A stretch of DNA of 64,000 nucleotides. It comes from Acidobacteriota bacterium. Its GTDB lineage: Bacteria > Acidobacteriota > Terriglobia > Terriglobales > Acidobacteriaceae. The translations under genes were made by a program, and so were the position numbers. The notes beneath the pieces were generated by a model. The model saw only the letters and a list, made by a program, of their open reading frames with translations. It searched no databases and was not told the DNA's origin. Below, piece by piece: positions 17,611 to 26,070 of the stretch. Where the stretch lies: positions 30,370 through 94,369 of the forward strand of contig JAKAJO010000051.1 of the NCBI GenBank assembly GCA_021813745.1. Direction: 5' to 3'. How positions within the stretch are numbered: the stretch's first letter is position 1; every line of letters begins with the position of its first letter.

Positions 17611-19155
17611 GTGAAGAGAGCCCAGACCCAGATTTTTCCCAGCCGCAGAGAATTTGAGGCGCTTGCGAAGCAACACACGCTGGTGCCCGTGTATCGGACG
17701 CTCCCTGCCGATCTTGAGACGCCGGTTTCCGCATTTTTGCGGGCGGCGTGGTCGGAGCGGGAGTGCTTTCTGCTGGAGTCGGTAGAAAATGGCGAGCAGA
17801 TTGGTCGTTACACCTTTATTGGACTGAATCCATACAAGCGAATTGTGGCGCGGGGCCGCGAGGTGGCCGTCACCGAGGGCGGCAGGACGGTACGGCTGAG
17901 AGGAGATATTTTTCAGCTGCTACATGAGGCTCTGGGTGGGCACAAACCGGCGCGGATTGCGGGCCTGCCTCCGTTCACAGCGGGAGCGGTGGGTTTTCTG
18001 TCGTACGACGCGGTGCGTCAGATTGAGCGGTTGCCGGAACTGGCCAAGGATGAACTGGGAATACCGGATGCGTGCCTGCTGTTTTTCGATGAGGTGCTGG
18101 CATTTGACCATGTACGGAAGCAGATCTGGCTGATTGTCACGGCAGACCTGACCGTGCAGGATGCGAAGCGGGCCTATGATGACGCGGTTCGGCGGCTGGC
18201 TGGCCTGGAGAAGCATCTGACGAAGCCGTTGCCCAAGCTTCCGCCGGCGCGCGGGGGCAGCAAGCTCAAGGTGGAGCACCGGACGCGCAAGAAGGATTTT
18301 CTGGCGGCGGTGGAGCGGACAAAGGAGTACATTGCCGCCGGAGATGTATTTCAGACGGTTCTGTCACAGCGGTTTGACGTGGAGCCCGGGACCGATGCAT
18401 TCCAGGTGTACCGAGCGCTGCGGGCGGTGAATCCAAGCCCGTACATGTACTTTCTGCGTTTCACGCCAGAGGGCCCGTTAGGGAGCCGAGGCCCAAGGAC
18501 GAAGGTGGGCCGGAAGGCGGCGCCAACGCTGGAACTGGCGGGATCTTCGCCGGAGCTGCTGGTGCGGGTGCATGACAGAACGGTGGAGTACCGGCCCATT
18601 GCGGGAACTCGACCGCGCGGCGTGACCGAAGAAGAGGATCAGAAGCTTGAGGCAGAAATGCTGAGCGACGAGAAGGAGCGCGCCGAGCATGTAATGCTGG
18701 TGGACCTGGGACGCAATGATGTGGGGCGCGTGAGCGAATTTGGCAGCGTGAAGGTGAACCGATTGATGTACGTGGAGCGGTACAGTCACGTGATGCACAT
18801 CGTGAGCACGATTGAAGGACGGCTGCGGCGCGATTTGACCGCAGTGGACGCGCTGCGGGCCTGCTTCCCTGCCGGGACGCTGAGCGGCGCGCCCAAGGTG
18901 CGAGCCATGGAGATCATTGAAGAGCTGGAGCCATCGCGGCGGGGGACCTATGGCGGCACAGTGCTGTACGCGGACTTCTCAGGGAATCTGGACTCGTGCA
19001 TTGCGATCCGGTCGCTGTTGACGCAGGACGGCAAGGGCTACGTGCAGGCGGGTGCTGGAATTGTTGCGGACTCGGTGCCGGAGATGGAGCATGAGGAGTC
19101 GATCAACAAAGCGCAGGCGGTGATCCGGGCAATTGAGCGGGCGCGAGAGATGTAA
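17611..19155 (+). CDS. trpE: Anthranilate synthase component I
   Basis: The 514-aa protein has the TrpE N-terminal domain (residues 15-170, LLESVENGEQIGRYTFIG) and the chorismate-binding domain with GDVFQTVLSQRF, IAGTRPRG, LVDLGRNDVGRV and FPAGTLSGAPK. It converts chorismate to anthranilate using ammonia supplied by the TrpG subunit. The GTG at 17611 is preceded by GGGAG, but only a few bases away, so translation start is not certain. A short insertion around SRGPRTKVGRKAAP lies between two conserved strands. It faces trpG with a secreted protein gene between. Confidence 0.93.
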   Translation: MKRAQTQIFPSRREFEALAKQHTLVPVYRTLPADLETPVSAFLRAAWSERECFLLESVENGEQIGRYTFIGLNPYKRIVARGREVAVTEGGRTVRLRGDIFQLLHEALGGHKPARIAGLPPFTAGAVGFLSYDAVRQIERLPELAKDELGIPDACLLFFDEVLAFDHVRKQIWLIVTADLTVQDAKRAYDDAVRRLAGLEKHLTKPLPKLPPARGGSKLKVEHRTRKKDFLAAVERTKEYIAAGDVFQTVLSQRFDVEPGTDAFQVYRALRAVNPSPYMYFLRFTPEGPLGSRGPRTKVGRKAAPTLELAGSSPELLVRVHDRTVEYRPIAGTRPRGVTEEEDQKLEAEMLSDEKERAEHVMLVDLGRNDVGRVSEFGSVKVNRLMYVERYSHVMHIVSTIEGRLRRDLTAVDALRACFPAGTLSGAPKVRAMEIIEELEPSRRGTYGGTVLYADFSGNLDSCIAIRSLLTQDGKGYVQAGAGIVADSVPEMEHEESINKAQAVIRAIERAREM

Positions 19156-19176
19156 GAGATTGCACCGGACTCGGGG

Positions 19177-20106
19177 CTATTTGCCACCGAACAGCCGGTG
19201 GAAGAAGTGTCCGATGCGATGCACGAATCCGCGCTTCCGGGGCTGCGGGGCCGGGGTGGGCGCGGGCGGCGCGGGCGGCTCCGCGGGCTGGAGAGCGAGC
19301 GGATGGGCGTTGAAGACCATGGGCGGCGAAGTGTTGGCGGCGGACGTTGCATGAGCCGGACTTGGCTTGGGCGTGGGGGATAGGCCCTCGCTCTGCGCGA
19401 GCGGAAAGTCATTACTTTGGGATGCAGGTGGCGCGGGCGGACAGCCGCAGGGCTCCTTTTCCTGATCGACAACTTCATGCACGCTTCCGTGCTGGAACAT
19501 GACGCGCTGGCCGGGCTTGACGCGATAGTTTCCGCTGTCGAAGACGCTGGTGACCAGGACGTAGGGCGCATTGGTGCCGCCGTTATCGACGCAGGTATCG
19601 CCGTGTTCGCCGAGGCGGACTTTGACTTCTGCGGCACCGGAGCCGCTGATGAGGATGCGGAAGTCCGGGGTGAGCAGGATGTCTGCACTGCGACCGGTCG
19701 CGAAGCTGGCCTCGATGGCGCCATGATCCATCGCCATCATGAGGCCAGGCAGATCGCCGGCGGGCGCGGAGGAATCTGCGGCAAGCTTGACGGTGGTGGA
19801 GGCGCAGACGCGAAGGGTACCGCGCTGGGGAAGAAGAACATCGGCGGTGTTGGAACCGGCGGTCACGGCGCCGCTGGCCGCGATGATGGCCTTATCCGCT
19901 GTGACCTGGAGCGCTCCGGTGACGGTGGCGCCGGTGGCAGATTTGCCCTGCTGGAGCGGAACAATGGCGATAGGGCCGGCGGGCTGCGGTATGGGTGTGG
20001 TGGATTGAGCGGGCGCGAATGACGGGAGACTCAGAGCGACGACAGCGCAGCAGGCGGAGCGAAGGGAGACAATCGAGCGGAGAATAGCAGTCGGCCTGGT
20101 ATGCAT
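19177..20106 (-). CDS. Secreted protein with FecR-like core and proline-rich tail
   Basis: I recognise no named family. The 309-aa product has a signal peptide ending near APAQS, a beta-rich core (about 70-210) including GTLRVCASTTVKLAAD, DHGAIEASFA and RVMFQHGSVHEV that reads like a FecR-type fold, and a Pro/Ala-rich stretch (245-290). It ends with a basic segment (RKRGFVHRIGHFFHRLFGG) that could bind membrane or envelope polymers. Its ATG is five bases after the trpG stop on the same strand, so it is probably translated from the trpG message, an odd pairing. Confidence 0.62.
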   Translation of the reverse strand: MHTRPTAILRSIVSLRSACCAVVALSLPSFAPAQSTTPIPQPAGPIAIVPLQQGKSATGATVTGALQVTADKAIIAASGAVTAGSNTADVLLPQRGTLRVCASTTVKLAADSSAPAGDLPGLMMAMDHGAIEASFATGRSADILLTPDFRILISGSGAAEVKVRLGEHGDTCVDNGGTNAPYVLVTSVFDSGNYRVKPGQRVMFQHGSVHEVVDQEKEPCGCPPAPPASQSNDFPLAQSEGLSPTPKPSPAHATSAANTSPPMVFNAHPLALQPAEPPAPPAPTPAPQPRKRGFVHRIGHFFHRLFGGK

Positions 20107-20111
20107 GGCTC

Positions 20112-20687
20112 CTACATTGCGAGGAAGTTGCGAATCATCTGATGGCCGTTCTGGGTGAGCACGCTCTCGGGGTGGAACTGGACACCTTCGACGGGCAGCT
20201 TGCGATGGCGCAGCCCCATGATGACAGAGACGCCATCTGCGTCTGTGGAGCGCGCGGTGACAACGAGGTCAGTGGGCAGGTCTTCTTCAGCGACGATGAG
20301 GGAGTGGTAACGTGTGCAGGTAAGGGGCGACGGGAGTCCGGCGAAGATGCCTTTGGCGTCGTGCTGGACGGGGCTTGTTTTGCCGTGCATGAGTTGTCGT
20401 GCGCGCACAACGCGGCCGCCGAAGGCTTCCCCGATGGCCTGATGGCCGAGGCAGACGCCGAAGATGGGAACCTTGCCGGCCATCTGACGGATCAGGGGAA
20501 CGAGAATTCCGGCGTCGGAGGGTGTGCAGGGGCCGGGTGAGAGCAGAATGCGCTCCGGATGCAGAGCTTCCACTTCTTCAACGGACAACTCATCGTTGCG
20601 GCGGACGAGGACGCGGGCGCCGAGCTCACCAAGATATTGCACAAGGTTGTAGGTGAAGGAATCGTAGTTGTCGAGGACGAAGACCAT
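20112..20687 (-). CDS. trpG: Anthranilate/aminodeoxychorismate synthase glutamine amidotransferase
   Basis: The 191-aa class I amidotransferase releases ammonia from glutamine for anthranilate or aminodeoxychorismate synthesis. It starts [21 protein letters not shown] and carries the catalytic cysteine in [15 protein letters not shown] and the His/Glu pair in QFHPESVLT. The ATG at 20687 begins the conserved strand; the track start at 20750 adds unsupported residues. Because trpE is nearby it is probably TrpG, though the same subunit often also serves folate synthesis (PabA). It is divergent from acyP. Confidence 0.92.
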   Translation of the reverse strand: MVFVLDNYDSFTYNLVQYLGELGARVLVRRNDELSVEEVEALHPERILLSPGPCTPSDAGILVPLIRQMAGKVPIFGVCLGHQAIGEAFGGRVVRARQLMHGKTSPVQHDAKGIFAGLPSPLTCTRYHSLIVAEEDLPTDLVVTARSTDADGVSVIMGLRHRKLPVEGVQFHPESVLTQNGHQMIRNFLAM

Positions 20688-20758
20688 ACTGCAACCAGTG
20701 TAGCGCGGGGGCCAAGTGAGACGGTTGCGCCGGAGGCGGCGGGTCTGCAAGACTGGCG

Positions 20759-21052
20759 ATGGCTGACGAGATGGTTCTTCACTTCCTCATTCAGGGTCGC
20801 GTGCAGGGGGTTGGCTTTCGGTGGTTTGTGCACCGGGAGGCCAGCGACCTGAACCTGCGCGGATGGGTGCGCAACACCGATGACGGCGACGTAGAAGTGG
20901 TGGCAAGCGGGACGGTGGAGGATCTGGGGGAGCTGCGCGTGAGCCTGCGCAAAGGACCGCGTGGGAGCCGCGTCGACCGCGTGATCGAACACTATCTGAA
21001 TGAGGACGAAGCCGACGGGCTGGAGAGCTTTCGCATCGAAGGCGCATGGTAA
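20759..21052 (+). CDS. acyP: Acylphosphatase
   Basis: The 97-aa protein shows the acylphosphatase signatures [11 protein letters not shown], whose arginine binds phosphate, and [17 protein letters not shown], whose asparagine is the catalytic residue. It hydrolyses carboxyl-phosphate bonds in small metabolites. Length and the paired alpha-beta layout are normal. It starts about 70 bases from trpG, divergently, and precedes apt. Confidence 0.92.
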   Translation: MADEMVLHFLIQGRVQGVGFRWFVHREASDLNLRGWVRNTDDGDVEVVASGTVEDLGELRVSLRKGPRGSRVDRVIEHYLNEDEADGLESFRIEGAW

Positions 21053-21178
21053 CGGATGCGCGACCGTGCGCGAAGACCTCCTTCTATAATCGGAACGGTG
21101 CGCTGCGCGAAAAGTCCGAGGGCGCCCGCGCTGATTCATTGCAATGGAACGAGACACCTACCAGGAGCGAGCCGAGGC

Positions 21179-21727
21179 ATGCCCGACAAGAAAGACGCGA
21201 TTAATGTAGACGCGCTGAAAGCGCTGGTGCGCACTGTGCCGGATTTTCCCAAGCCAGGGATTCTGTTTTACGACATTACGACACTGCTGAAGGACAAGAC
21301 GGGCTTTGCGCAGCTAATTGACGCGTTGGCGTCGCATTATCTTGAGCGCAAGATCGACCTGGTGCTGGGCATCGAGGCCCGAGGATTCATCTTTGGACCT
21401 GCGCTGGCCTATCGGCTGAATGCGGGATTTGTGCCTGTACGCAAGCCCCGGAAGCTGCCCGCGCCGGTGGCGCGCGTGACCTATGATCTGGAGTACGGAT
21501 CGGACACGCTGGAGATCCACATGGATGCGATCAAGCCGGGGCAGCGCGTGGTGCTGGTGGATGATCTGCTGGCCACCGGCGGAACGATGGAAGCGACAGT
21601 GAAGCTGGTGAAGCAACTGGGCGGCGAGATTGCCGGTCTAGGCTTTGCGGTGGAGCTGGACTTCCTGAAGGGCCGCGACCGCTTTGCAGAGCATGACGTC
21701 TTCAGCCTGCTGCACTACGACGAGTAG
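21179..21727 (+). CDS. apt: Adenine phosphoribosyltransferase
   Basis: The 182-aa enzyme makes AMP from adenine and PRPP in purine salvage. The opening [18 protein letters not shown] and the PRPP loop [16 protein letters not shown] are diagnostic; [25 protein letters not shown] binds the base. I use ATG 21179, where conserved sequence begins, instead of the track start at 21056 that would add 41 residues overlapping the acyP leader. It may be co-transcribed with acyP. Confidence 0.93.
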   Translation: MPDKKDAINVDALKALVRTVPDFPKPGILFYDITTLLKDKTGFAQLIDALASHYLERKIDLVLGIEARGFIFGPALAYRLNAGFVPVRKPRKLPAPVARVTYDLEYGSDTLEIHMDAIKPGQRVVLVDDLLATGGTMEATVKLVKQLGGEIAGLGFAVELDFLKGRDRFAEHDVFSLLHYDE

Positions 21728-21741
21728 CCGCGGTACCGTGC

Positions 21742-22509
21742 TCAGGGTTCGATGGGAGATATGGGCTGCTCGGCGGAGCCTGTGTCGTCATCCTTACCGG
21801 CTTCGAGCATCTGAGCATCCGCAAATCGATACCCAACATAGACGTCGGTGAGCAGATAGACGGGGCTGGAGGGATCGTCCTCGATCTTTTTTCTCAACTG
21901 GCGAACGAAGGTACGCAGGTATTCCACTTCTTCGCGGCAGTCCGCGCCCCAGACGGCGGTAAGGAGCCTGGAGTAGGTGACGACACGGCCGGCGCGGCTC
22001 ATGAGGCAATAAAGGATGTCAAACTCCTTGCGGGTGAGGTGCAGGGCCTGGCCGCGCTTGGTGACGCTGCGGCGCGAGGGGGTGAGGCGGATTTCTCCGA
22101 TCTCAATGGGAGCATCCTCAGCGCGGGCCGGCGCGTGGACGCGGCGATAGGCGGTTCGGATGCGGGCAATGAGCTCGCGCACGCTGAATGGCTTGGTGAC
22201 GTAATCGTCGGCGCCAAGTTCGAGTGCTTCAACCTTTTGCTCTTCGGCTTCGCGGACGGTGACCATGAGAACGGGAAGTCGCGGCGCGAAGGCGCGAATG
22301 CGGCGGAGCGTCTCAAGGCCGCCGATGCCGGGCATGTTGATGTCAAGCAATACGACGTCCGTTGCGCCGGACTGCAAGAGCTGGAGGGCTTCTTCTCCGC
22401 GGGAGGCCTCTGACACCTGGAAGCCAAGCTCAGTTAAGGGCGCACGCAGGGCCCTGCGAATGGCGGCCTCGTCGTCGACGATCATTACGCGAATGACTGG
22501 CTGATTCAT
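21742..22509 (-). CDS. OmpR-family response regulator, KdpE-like
   Basis: The 255-aa protein has a receiver domain (MIVDDEAAIRRALR, aspartate in VVLLDINMPG, lysine in YVTKPFS) and a winged-helix DNA-binding domain (130-235) with LTRKEFDILYCLMSRAGRVV and EYLRTFVRQLRKKIEDD, close to KdpE. The ATG overlaps the kinase stop as ATGA, so the pair is translationally coupled. A short acidic tail of about 25 residues follows the winged helix. No kdpFABC potassium pump genes lie near, so its regulon may differ from KdpE's. Confidence 0.87.
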   Translation of the reverse strand: MNQPVIRVMIVDDEAAIRRALRAPLTELGFQVSEASRGEEALQLLQSGATDVVLLDINMPGIGGLETLRRIRAFAPRLPVLMVTVREAEEQKVEALELGADDYVTKPFSVRELIARIRTAYRRVHAPARAEDAPIEIGEIRLTPSRRSVTKRGQALHLTRKEFDILYCLMSRAGRVVTYSRLLTAVWGADCREEVEYLRTFVRQLRKKIEDDPSSPVYLLTDVYVGYRFADAQMLEAGKDDDTGSAEQPISPIEP

Positions 22510-23948
22510 GATGCTTTCCTTTTGAAGTCAGAGTAAGGGATGGCGGCGTAGAACGTTGTGCCTTCGTCTTCGTCGCTGGTTACCCAGACGTATCCGCCGT
22601 GGATGGAAGCGACGCGCTTGGCGACGGAAAGGCCGATGCCTGTGCCCGCGGCACGATTGGACGAAGTGGAGGAGCGGTAGTAGCGGTCGAAGATGCGTTC
22701 TCTGTCGGCGATGGGGATGACGGGACCGTAGCTGTGCACGGAGAAGATGACCTCCGACTTGACCTTGACGGCGCGGATGGTGATGGTGGTTCCGTAGATA
22801 GAGTATTTGCAGGCATTGTCGGCGTACTGGGTGAGCAGCATGACCATGAGCTGCCGGTCGCAGTAGACCGTGAGAGCCTCGTCGGGGATGTCGATGGCGG
22901 TTTTCATGCTTGCCAGCCGATCGCCGAGGCTAGCGACAACCTCATCAATGAGTGTAGCCACTCCGACGGCTTCGGCATGGATGGTGACTTCACCGGCGTC
23001 GAGCCGCGCGGTGGTGAGCAGGCGCGCGGTTAGGTCATTGAGGAGTCCGGTTTGCTCGTCGATGAGGGAAACGAGGTCAGCCTGTGCAGGAGAGAGTTTG
23101 CCCATCTCACTGAGGCCGGTGGAGGCCGCTCGAATGGCGGTTAGTGGCGTTTTGTAGGCGTGGGCGAGGCTGTCGAGGACGGTAGAGCGCAACTGCTCCG
23201 TGCGGCGTTCTGTTTCGATGCGGCTTTCGTTGGCGAAGGCGCGATAGCGGTCAAAGGTGATGGCGATGAGGGACGCGATTGCGTTGCTTGTGAGCGGGTT
23301 GATCTCACCGCGCACGACGAAGCTGCCAATGGGGACGTTGCCAAGGCGCACGACACGACGGCTGATGCCTGTGTCCGGGTCATCATCCGAGGTTTCGAAA
23401 TAGTATACGTTCTGAGCAATCTCCTGCGGATCATCCTGCCAGAAGCCGGCCTGATATGTTTCGTGCAAATCGGCATCAAAGACGACGACGGCCTGGAGGG
23501 CAAAGATTTCGTGGACGAGTTCGGCGAGTTGCGGTCCGGGCTCGACGTGAAGATTCATCTGGAGGGTGCGGCGGGTGAACTCATAGAGATCGTGCATCTG
23601 ACCGCCCCAGGATTCTGCCTGGCGCGCATGCTCCGTGACGCGCGCTGAAAGGCGGCTGACGACGAGGGCGGTACAGATGAAAGCGAAGAGGGTGATGGCG
23701 CTTTCAGGGTTCCGGGCCGGATTGAATTGGGAGGAATGGGCAGTGAAATAACTTTGGACGAGAACCACCGCGAAGGAGACGATGACCGCCTGCCAGAATC
23801 CACTGAGCAACGCGGTGAGCACGACAATGAGAAGACTGATGAGAACAGAGACAGGAAGCAGCCAATGAAACCAGTGCGCCAACAGGCCGACCATGAAGAC
23901 CGCAAGGACTCCAAGGGCACACTCCAGAACGAACAGAAGCACTTTCAT
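22506..23948 (-). CDS. Membrane sensor histidine kinase, KdpD-like C-terminal half
   Basis: The 480-aa protein has a DUF4118-type block of about four membrane helices (residues 1-95, as in KdpD), a GAF-like input region (115-235), a DHp domain and an ATPase domain. The phospho-acceptor lies in SLAHAYKTPLTAI, where KdpD has HDLRTPL. The N box is ADNACKYS and the G box GTGIGLSVAK. The N-terminal KdpD sensing and USP domains are missing. I start at ATG 23948, where the first helix begins; the track's 24287 start adds 113 residues without coding character. Confidence 0.85.
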   Translation of the reverse strand: MKVLLFVLECALGVLAVFMVGLLAHWFHWLLPVSVLISLLIVVLTALLSGFWQAVIVSFAVVLVQSYFTAHSSQFNPARNPESAITLFAFICTALVVSRLSARVTEHARQAESWGGQMHDLYEFTRRTLQMNLHVEPGPQLAELVHEIFALQAVVVFDADLHETYQAGFWQDDPQEIAQNVYYFETSDDDPDTGISRRVVRLGNVPIGSFVVRGEINPLTSNAIASLIAITFDRYRAFANESRIETERRTEQLRSTVLDSLAHAYKTPLTAIRAASTGLSEMGKLSPAQADLVSLIDEQTGLLNDLTARLLTTARLDAGEVTIHAEAVGVATLIDEVVASLGDRLASMKTAIDIPDEALTVYCDRQLMVMLLTQYADNACKYSIYGTTITIRAVKVKSEVIFSVHSYGPVIPIADRERIFDRYYRSSTSSNRAAGTGIGLSVAKRVASIHGGYVWVTSDEDEGTTFYAAIPYSDFKRKAS

Positions 23949-24550
23949 CCCGGAGACGCGCGTCTTGAACCTGCTCCGCGCGGATACAAGAAGAGCCGAC
24001 AACCTGATTCCGTCCTTTCCGCGTGAGTTGAGACAGTTCCCACGAAGACATCGCTCTCTGCAAGGGGCCGAGTGCAATCTTCCAGTGGAGGTCAGGCCCG
24101 CAAAGGTGAAGCTGAAAGGCTGTTCGATTGCCCTGCGGGTGGCTGAGAAACAGAGGAAGAGTGCCTGATGGAGCCGAGTCCCTGCATGCGATGAATGGGT
24201 GAATTTTAACAGTTTCCGCAAAGTTCTTTGCGGGAATTCCTGGGTTGCGGAGTGCAGCGCAGAGTCCGAGCGCAAACCGAAGGACACGGATCCGCTCTGG
24301 ACCGGTCCGGATTCCTACAAAGATTCTTTTGATGTCCCTTATGTGTTCCTCACATTTTCCTTATGCCGAGTCTGCGTTACTGGAATTGCAAACAAAGGTC
24401 GGCTAAAAAGAACCTCTTTGCAAGGAACGCCTTCCAGGCTACAGACAGATTTTGAATTCCAGGCATGGCCGGTAAGGCAAAGTCAATCGCACAACGAATC
24501 CTGTTCCAGGCGTGAGTCCACACACCGATTCTTTTGGAGGAAGACCTTCG
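23949..24550. other. Divergent intergenic region, kinase to outer-membrane barrel
   Basis: About 600 bases hold the divergent control region for the histidine kinase and the barrel gene. ORFs in the track here are extensions of those two genes or shadows. I see no RNA gene or clear riboswitch fold. Confidence 0.35.
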
Positions 24551-25804
24551 ATGCAGATGAACCCACTTCTTCTTACGCGGTCGCTGGCAGGGGCAGCACT
24601 GATGTTGGCCCTGACGGCGGGCGCGCAGGCGCCTGCTCCAGCCACAACGGCGCAAGCCTCCCCATCAACCGCGCCTGCTCAGGCAGCTGCGCCGGCACCC
24701 GCAGCCGCGCCGGCACCATTGACAACGCCGGCCGTCACGGGCCCGATCTCCTGGCTGCCGCCGGCGATGTTCGATGCTGGTCCGTTGGGCAAGGTCGCCG
24801 CCAACGGCATTGTGACGGGCTTTGGCCGCTGGCAGGACAACCCGGTCACGGGTGACAGCACGGGGCAGGCTGCCTTGAGCAATGGACAAATCTTTCTGCA
24901 AAAGGCCGACGGGCAGGTGCAGTATTTCATTCAGGCCGGCGCCTACACGCTTCCTGCGCTGGGTACGCCGTTCCTTCCCGCAGACAAAACGGTGAGCGAC
25001 TTCTACGGACCTGTTCCGGTCGCCTTCCTGAAACTGCAGGCGGGAAAGACGACGCAATTCCTGATCGGCGCACTGCCGACGCTGATGGGAGCCGAGTCGA
25101 CGTTTACGTTCCAAAACATGAACATTGAACGCGGCCTGTTGTGGAATCAGGAGAATGCTGTTAACCGCGGCATTCAGGTCAATCAGACGCTGGGCAAGTA
25201 CTTTACCGCATCGTTGAGCTGGAACGATGGTTACTATTCCAACCGCTACTCGTGGCTAAGCGGCTCGCTGACCTTCACCAAGGGACCGCACACGCTCATC
25301 TTCGCGGGCATGGGGAATGCGGGCCAGACCGTCTATCAAACTGCGGCGACGCCAGTACAGAACAACAGCTCGATGTACGCATTAATCTATACGTTCACCA
25401 AGGGCGCATGGATCATTCAGCCGTACTACCAGTACAGCAAGGTTCCTACGAATCCTGTGGTGGGTGTTACAGACGGCGCTTCGACCAATGGGGGTGCGCT
25501 CCTGGTGAGCCGTACATTCAAGCATGGGTTTTCGCTACCGGGACGCGTAGAGTACATCACGAGTTCGGGGAGCAATGCGGCGGGATCCGTCAACCTGATC
25601 TACGGGCCAGGGAGCGCGGCAACCAGCTTCACTCTCACGCCCACGTTCCAGAAGGCAGGTTTCTTCGTACGCAGCGATCTCTCCTGGGTACATGCAAGCA
25701 GCTACACGGCGGGCGATGTATTCGGGAAGACTGGATCGAATCCGAACCAGGCCAGAGCCGTGGCTGAGATCGGCTTCATCTTCGGCAACAACATCGAGAA
25801 GTAA
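24551..25804 (+). CDS. Outer-membrane beta-barrel protein (porin-like)
   Basis: The 417-aa protein has a signal peptide, then an Ala/Pro-rich stretch (about residues 25-60), then a barrel of alternating aromatic strands (IFLQKADGQVQYFIQAGAY, ASLSWNDGYYSNRYSWLSG, GAWIIQPYYQYSKV, FFVRSDLSWVHASS). The end VAEIGFIFGNNIEK suits insertion of an outer-membrane barrel. It resembles the acidobacterial outer-membrane barrel proteins classed near porins. I use ATG 24551, where GGAGG lies upstream, instead of 24512. It precedes an amino-acid permease, which hints at a shared nutrient, but a hairpin separates them. Confidence 0.78.
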   Translation: MQMNPLLLTRSLAGAALMLALTAGAQAPAPATTAQASPSTAPAQAAAPAPAAAPAPLTTPAVTGPISWLPPAMFDAGPLGKVAANGIVTGFGRWQDNPVTGDSTGQAALSNGQIFLQKADGQVQYFIQAGAYTLPALGTPFLPADKTVSDFYGPVPVAFLKLQAGKTTQFLIGALPTLMGAESTFTFQNMNIERGLLWNQENAVNRGIQVNQTLGKYFTASLSWNDGYYSNRYSWLSGSLTFTKGPHTLIFAGMGNAGQTVYQTAATPVQNNSSMYALIYTFTKGAWIIQPYYQYSKVPTNPVVGVTDGASTNGGALLVSRTFKHGFSLPGRVEYITSSGSNAAGSVNLIYGPGSAATSFTLTPTFQKAGFFVRSDLSWVHASSYTAGDVFGKTGSNPNQARAVAEIGFIFGNNIEK

Positions 25805-25820
25805 TTCCAGGAGAGCCAGT

Positions 25821-25858
25821 CTCCCGTCCCTGCAACTGATCGGCTGCAGGGACGGGAG
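25821..25858 (+). terminator. 14-bp hairpin after the barrel gene
   Basis: CTCCCGTCCCTGCA and TGCAGGGACGGGAG pair perfectly around a ten-base loop, 17 bases after the stop. No T-run follows, so it may partly attenuate rather than fully stop read-through into the permease. Confidence 0.6.
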
Positions 25859-26070
25859 GAGTATTCCCAATCGAAGGCGAGTTGACGAGGGGAGCGCAAA
25901 ACATCTGCGTGATCTTCATTGCATCTTTATCCTTCCATTCCTAGCATTCGAAGCATTCCAAGCCTCACCTGCTTCGACCCTGCTGAGGGTGGCGATTGGA
26001 CAAGCCCACTACGATTCCGCAGCTCATGCTCGGGACGCAACGTAAGGATTTCAATTCCAGGAGAATCCAC

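Noticed and set aside
24199-24855. 218-aa plus ORF
   Set aside because: Runs across the leader and the first part of the barrel gene in another frame; the barrel frame has the signal peptide and ribosome site.
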